Of a DNA stretch of 24,985 bases, positions 23,237-24,985 are shown piece after piece. This DNA comes from an uncultured Collinsella sp. (GTDB taxonomy: Bacteria; Actinomycetota; Coriobacteriia; Coriobacteriales; Coriobacteriaceae), in the NCBI GenBank assembly GCA_959596505.1, contig CAUFWM010000021.1, positions 1-24,985 of the forward strand, given 5' to 3'. Below the pieces are notes generated by a model, which did no database searches, was not told where the DNA came from, and saw nothing but the letters and a program-made list of their open reading frames with translations. A program made the position numbers and the translations under genes. Position 1 is the first letter of the stretch; each line of letters opens with the position of its first letter.

Positions 23237-24181
23237 ATGCCCGCGCTTATCACCCATCATCTGTTTGGCGAGGAAAGCATCGACCGTCTTCCGCAGGGCG
23301 TCATCACGTCCGATGAAGAGCGCATTGCCTTTATCTTGGGCAACCAAGGCCCCGACCCGTTTTTCTTTCACATTCTGACACCGCGTGTTTCCGACTGCAC
23401 GCTGCTGGCGCAGGTCATGCATCGGTCGCGTATGTCTCGCCAGTTCGCGTGCCTGCGCGACGGCGTGTCGCATCTGTTGCCGCGCGACGCCAGCTTGGGT
23501 CGCGCCTTTGCGCTGGGCCTGCTGTCTCATTACGTGCTCGACCGCAACGCCCACCCCTTTGTCTATGAGCAACAGTTTGGCATCGTGGAGTCCGATTCAG
23601 AGCTTGAGGATTCGAGCAGTCAGGTCCATGCCGTGATCGAGAGCGACCTGGATGTACTGATGCTGCAGCTTAAACGCGATGGCGCTACGGTCGACGATTA
23701 CCCGCCGGCGGGCGAGATCGTCACCACCGACCGTATCAATCGCGTTGCCGGCGTGCTGATGAGCTATGTTGCCGGACGCGTGTACGGTATTGACATTCCG
23801 GCGGGGGAATACGGTGCCGCCGTTGCCAATATGCAGCGACTTTACCGCGCGATTGAGCCGGCCGGCTCCGTAAAGACGCGCGCGATCTCGTTGGTTGAGG
23901 GCTTGGTGCACGACTACTCGCTGCTCGACGGCCTTGCCCATCGCGTGACGACGGAGCTGCCCGAGCGCACCGGTAACCTGGGCCATCTGACATGGAAGAA
24001 TCCCTTTACCGATAAGGTCTCGAATGAGAGTTTCCCCGAGGTCTTTGATCGCGCGCTGGTCGATTACGAGTGTACGGTCGCGCGTTTTATCGAGACCGGC
24101 GACATGGAGGCCGTGACCAGTCACGTCAACTACAGCGGTCGCGTGCTCAATGTCGATGAGGAGTTCGACCGCGAGGAATAG
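23237..24181 (+). CDS. Zinc-dependent phospholipase C-like protein
   Basis: This 314-residue protein carries the Zn_dep_PLPC (PF00882) pattern: ITHHLFGEE at the N-terminus, GNQGPDPFFF with Asp40, LGLLSHYVLDRNAHPF with His98, Asp102 and His106, and HAVIESDLDV with His131 and Glu135, all candidate zinc ligands in a helical bundle. No signal peptide is visible, so it is cytoplasmic, unlike the secreted clostridial toxins of the fold; many gut Firmicutes and Actinobacteria carry such intracellular members of unknown substrate. GAAAGG lies 6 bases before the ATG at 23237. It stands 92 bases after the response regulator on the same strand and may or may not share its transcript. Confidence 0.8.
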   Translation: MPALITHHLFGEESIDRLPQGVITSDEERIAFILGNQGPDPFFFHILTPRVSDCTLLAQVMHRSRMSRQFACLRDGVSHLLPRDASLGRAFALGLLSHYVLDRNAHPFVYEQQFGIVESDSELEDSSSQVHAVIESDLDVLMLQLKRDGATVDDYPPAGEIVTTDRINRVAGVLMSYVAGRVYGIDIPAGEYGAAVANMQRLYRAIEPAGSVKTRAISLVEGLVHDYSLLDGLAHRVTTELPERTGNLGHLTWKNPFTDKVSNESFPEVFDRALVDYECTVARFIETGDMEAVTSHVNYSGRVLNVDEEFDREE

Positions 24182-24222
24182 GGCCCATGCGTGCCCCTTT
24201 GCCGAATCCTTACCGGTGCTTC

Positions 24223-24251
24223 TGGACAATTGGGGTACGATGAATTAACTG
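24223..24251 (+). promoter_or_regulatory. Candidate promoter of the MFS gene
   Basis: TGGACA (24223-24228), a 17-base spacer and TAACTG (24246-24251) lie 32 bases before the start codon. The -10 match is weak. Confidence 0.25.
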
Positions 24252-24282
24252 CATATCGGGCGAATACGAAGGGTCCCTGTCC

Positions 24283-24985
24283 ATGAAATACACCAAGCTC
24301 GAGCGTAACTGGGTCATGTACGATGTGGGAAACTCGGCCCTCGTGCTGCTCAATACCTCGGTGGTGCCCATCTACTTTAACGCCATCAATACCGGCGCTT
24401 CCTCGGCCGACCTGGTGGTCGCTTGGGGCAACGCGCAGACGATTGCCTCGCTGGTCATTGCCATGCTCATGCCCATTCTGGGCGCGCTTGCCGATTACGC
24501 CGGCAACAAGATCAAGTTCTTCTTGGGCTTCTTCCTGACGGGTCTCGTGCTTTGCTTTGCACAGGCTATCCCGATGTCCGCCATGGCGTTTTTGACCGTC
24601 TATGTGCTGTGCACCATCGGCCTCAACTCGTCTATGACGTTCTACGACGCCATGTTGCCCGATGTCACCACCGATGAGCGCATGGACGCCGTGTCGAGTT
24701 CGGGCTTCGCTTGGGGCTACATCGGTTCCACCGTGCCGTTCATCATCTGCCTGGCGCTCATTATGGGCGGTCCGGCCCTTGGCGTCCCCACCATGTTGGC
24801 CACGCGCCTGTCGTTTATTATCACCGGCGCCTGGTGGCTCATCTTTACCTTGCCGCTCATCCGCACCTATAAGCAAAAATACGGTCGCGAGCGCAAGCCC
24901 GAAGACACCATCGGCTACATTGTGGGCGGCGTGTTCTCCGAGGTCGGACACACCATGCGCGAGATCGCCCACAACAAGACCGTGC
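24283..24985 (+). CDS. UMF1/Atg22-like MFS transporter (partial, 3' end outside window)
   Basis: The first 234 residues of a major facilitator protein are visible and the frame stays open to the last base. The N-terminus WVMYDVGNSALVLLNTSVVPIYF matches the UMF1 group, whose hallmark is YDxxNSA followed by an uneven first helix. The loop between helices 2 and 3 has LGALADYAGNKIKF, a degenerate form of the MFS A-motif, and about five to six helices can be counted. Yeast Atg22 exports amino acids from the vacuole; bacterial members have no settled substrate. GAAGGG lies 9 bases before the ATG at 24283. Confidence 0.88.
   Translation, partial: MKYTKLERNWVMYDVGNSALVLLNTSVVPIYFNAINTGASSADLVVAWGNAQTIASLVIAMLMPILGALADYAGNKIKFFLGFFLTGLVLCFAQAIPMSAMAFLTVYVLCTIGLNSSMTFYDAMLPDVTTDERMDAVSSSGFAWGYIGSTVPFIICLALIMGGPALGVPTMLATRLSFIITGAWWLIFTLPLIRTYKQKYGRERKPEDTIGYIVGGVFSEVGHTMREIAHNKTV

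Overview
The window looks like chromosomal DNA of a high-GC Gram-positive gut anaerobe, most likely Collinsella or a close relative in the Coriobacteriia. This rests on codon use (C/G-ending codons, GAG/GCC/ATC), AGGAGG-type ribosome sites, fermentative gene content (arginine deiminase, cellobiose-type PTS) and short intergenic GGGGAC/GTCCCC repeats. The genus is an inference; there is no rRNA or tRNA gene here to confirm it.

Layout. 1-59 is the last 18 codons of an unidentified gene, followed by an elaborate palindromic terminator (73-191) and a non-coding stretch holding a hairpin and three 34-bp-spaced repeats (406-491). 634-1577 (minus) is a two-gene unit: a DUF3830/cyclophilin-like protein and an unknown helical protein. 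2182-10268 is an arginine catabolism island: arcC copy 1 (+), then on the minus strand an arginine-deiminase-like paralogue followed one base later by an XRE/S24-type regulator, and divergently arcD-like transporter - arcA - arcB - arcC copy 2 (+). The two arcC genes and their terminators appear identical over 1,048 bp and lie in direct orientation 7,124 bp apart. 10701-16197 is a beta-glucoside module: a PRD/EIIB/EIIA transcription regulator, lactose/cellobiose-type PTS IIA, IIB and IIC, and a GH1 6-phospho-beta-glucosidase; related GTCCCC-rich repeats lie on both sides. 16651-17652 (minus) is a membrane-anchored C39-like cysteine peptidase with a long basic, low-complexity cytoplasmic tail. 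18008-20868 is an APC amino-acid permease followed by a metal-dependent amidohydrolase. 20980-23144 is a LytS-type histidine kinase and LytTR response regulator pair. 23237-24181 is an intracellular zinc-dependent phospholipase C-like protein. From 24283 a UMF1/Atg22-like MFS transporter runs off the end.

How it works together. The arc operon would import arginine in exchange for ornithine, deiminate it to citrulline, split citrulline to carbamoyl phosphate plus ornithine, and make ATP from carbamoyl phosphate. The minus-strand paralogue keeps the catalytic Cys/His/Asp set but has lost the arginine that sits five residues before the catalytic cysteine, and it is coupled to a regulator whose S24 domain seems to have lost its Ser/Lys dyad. 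A perfect 19-bp palindrome lies in the divergent promoter region. This pair is the best candidate here for an undescribed arginine-sensing or modified-guanidine system. The PTS module would take up and phosphorylate a beta-glucoside such as cellobiose and hydrolyse it inside the cell. The permease-amidohydrolase pair suggests uptake and hydrolysis of an amino-acid derivative.
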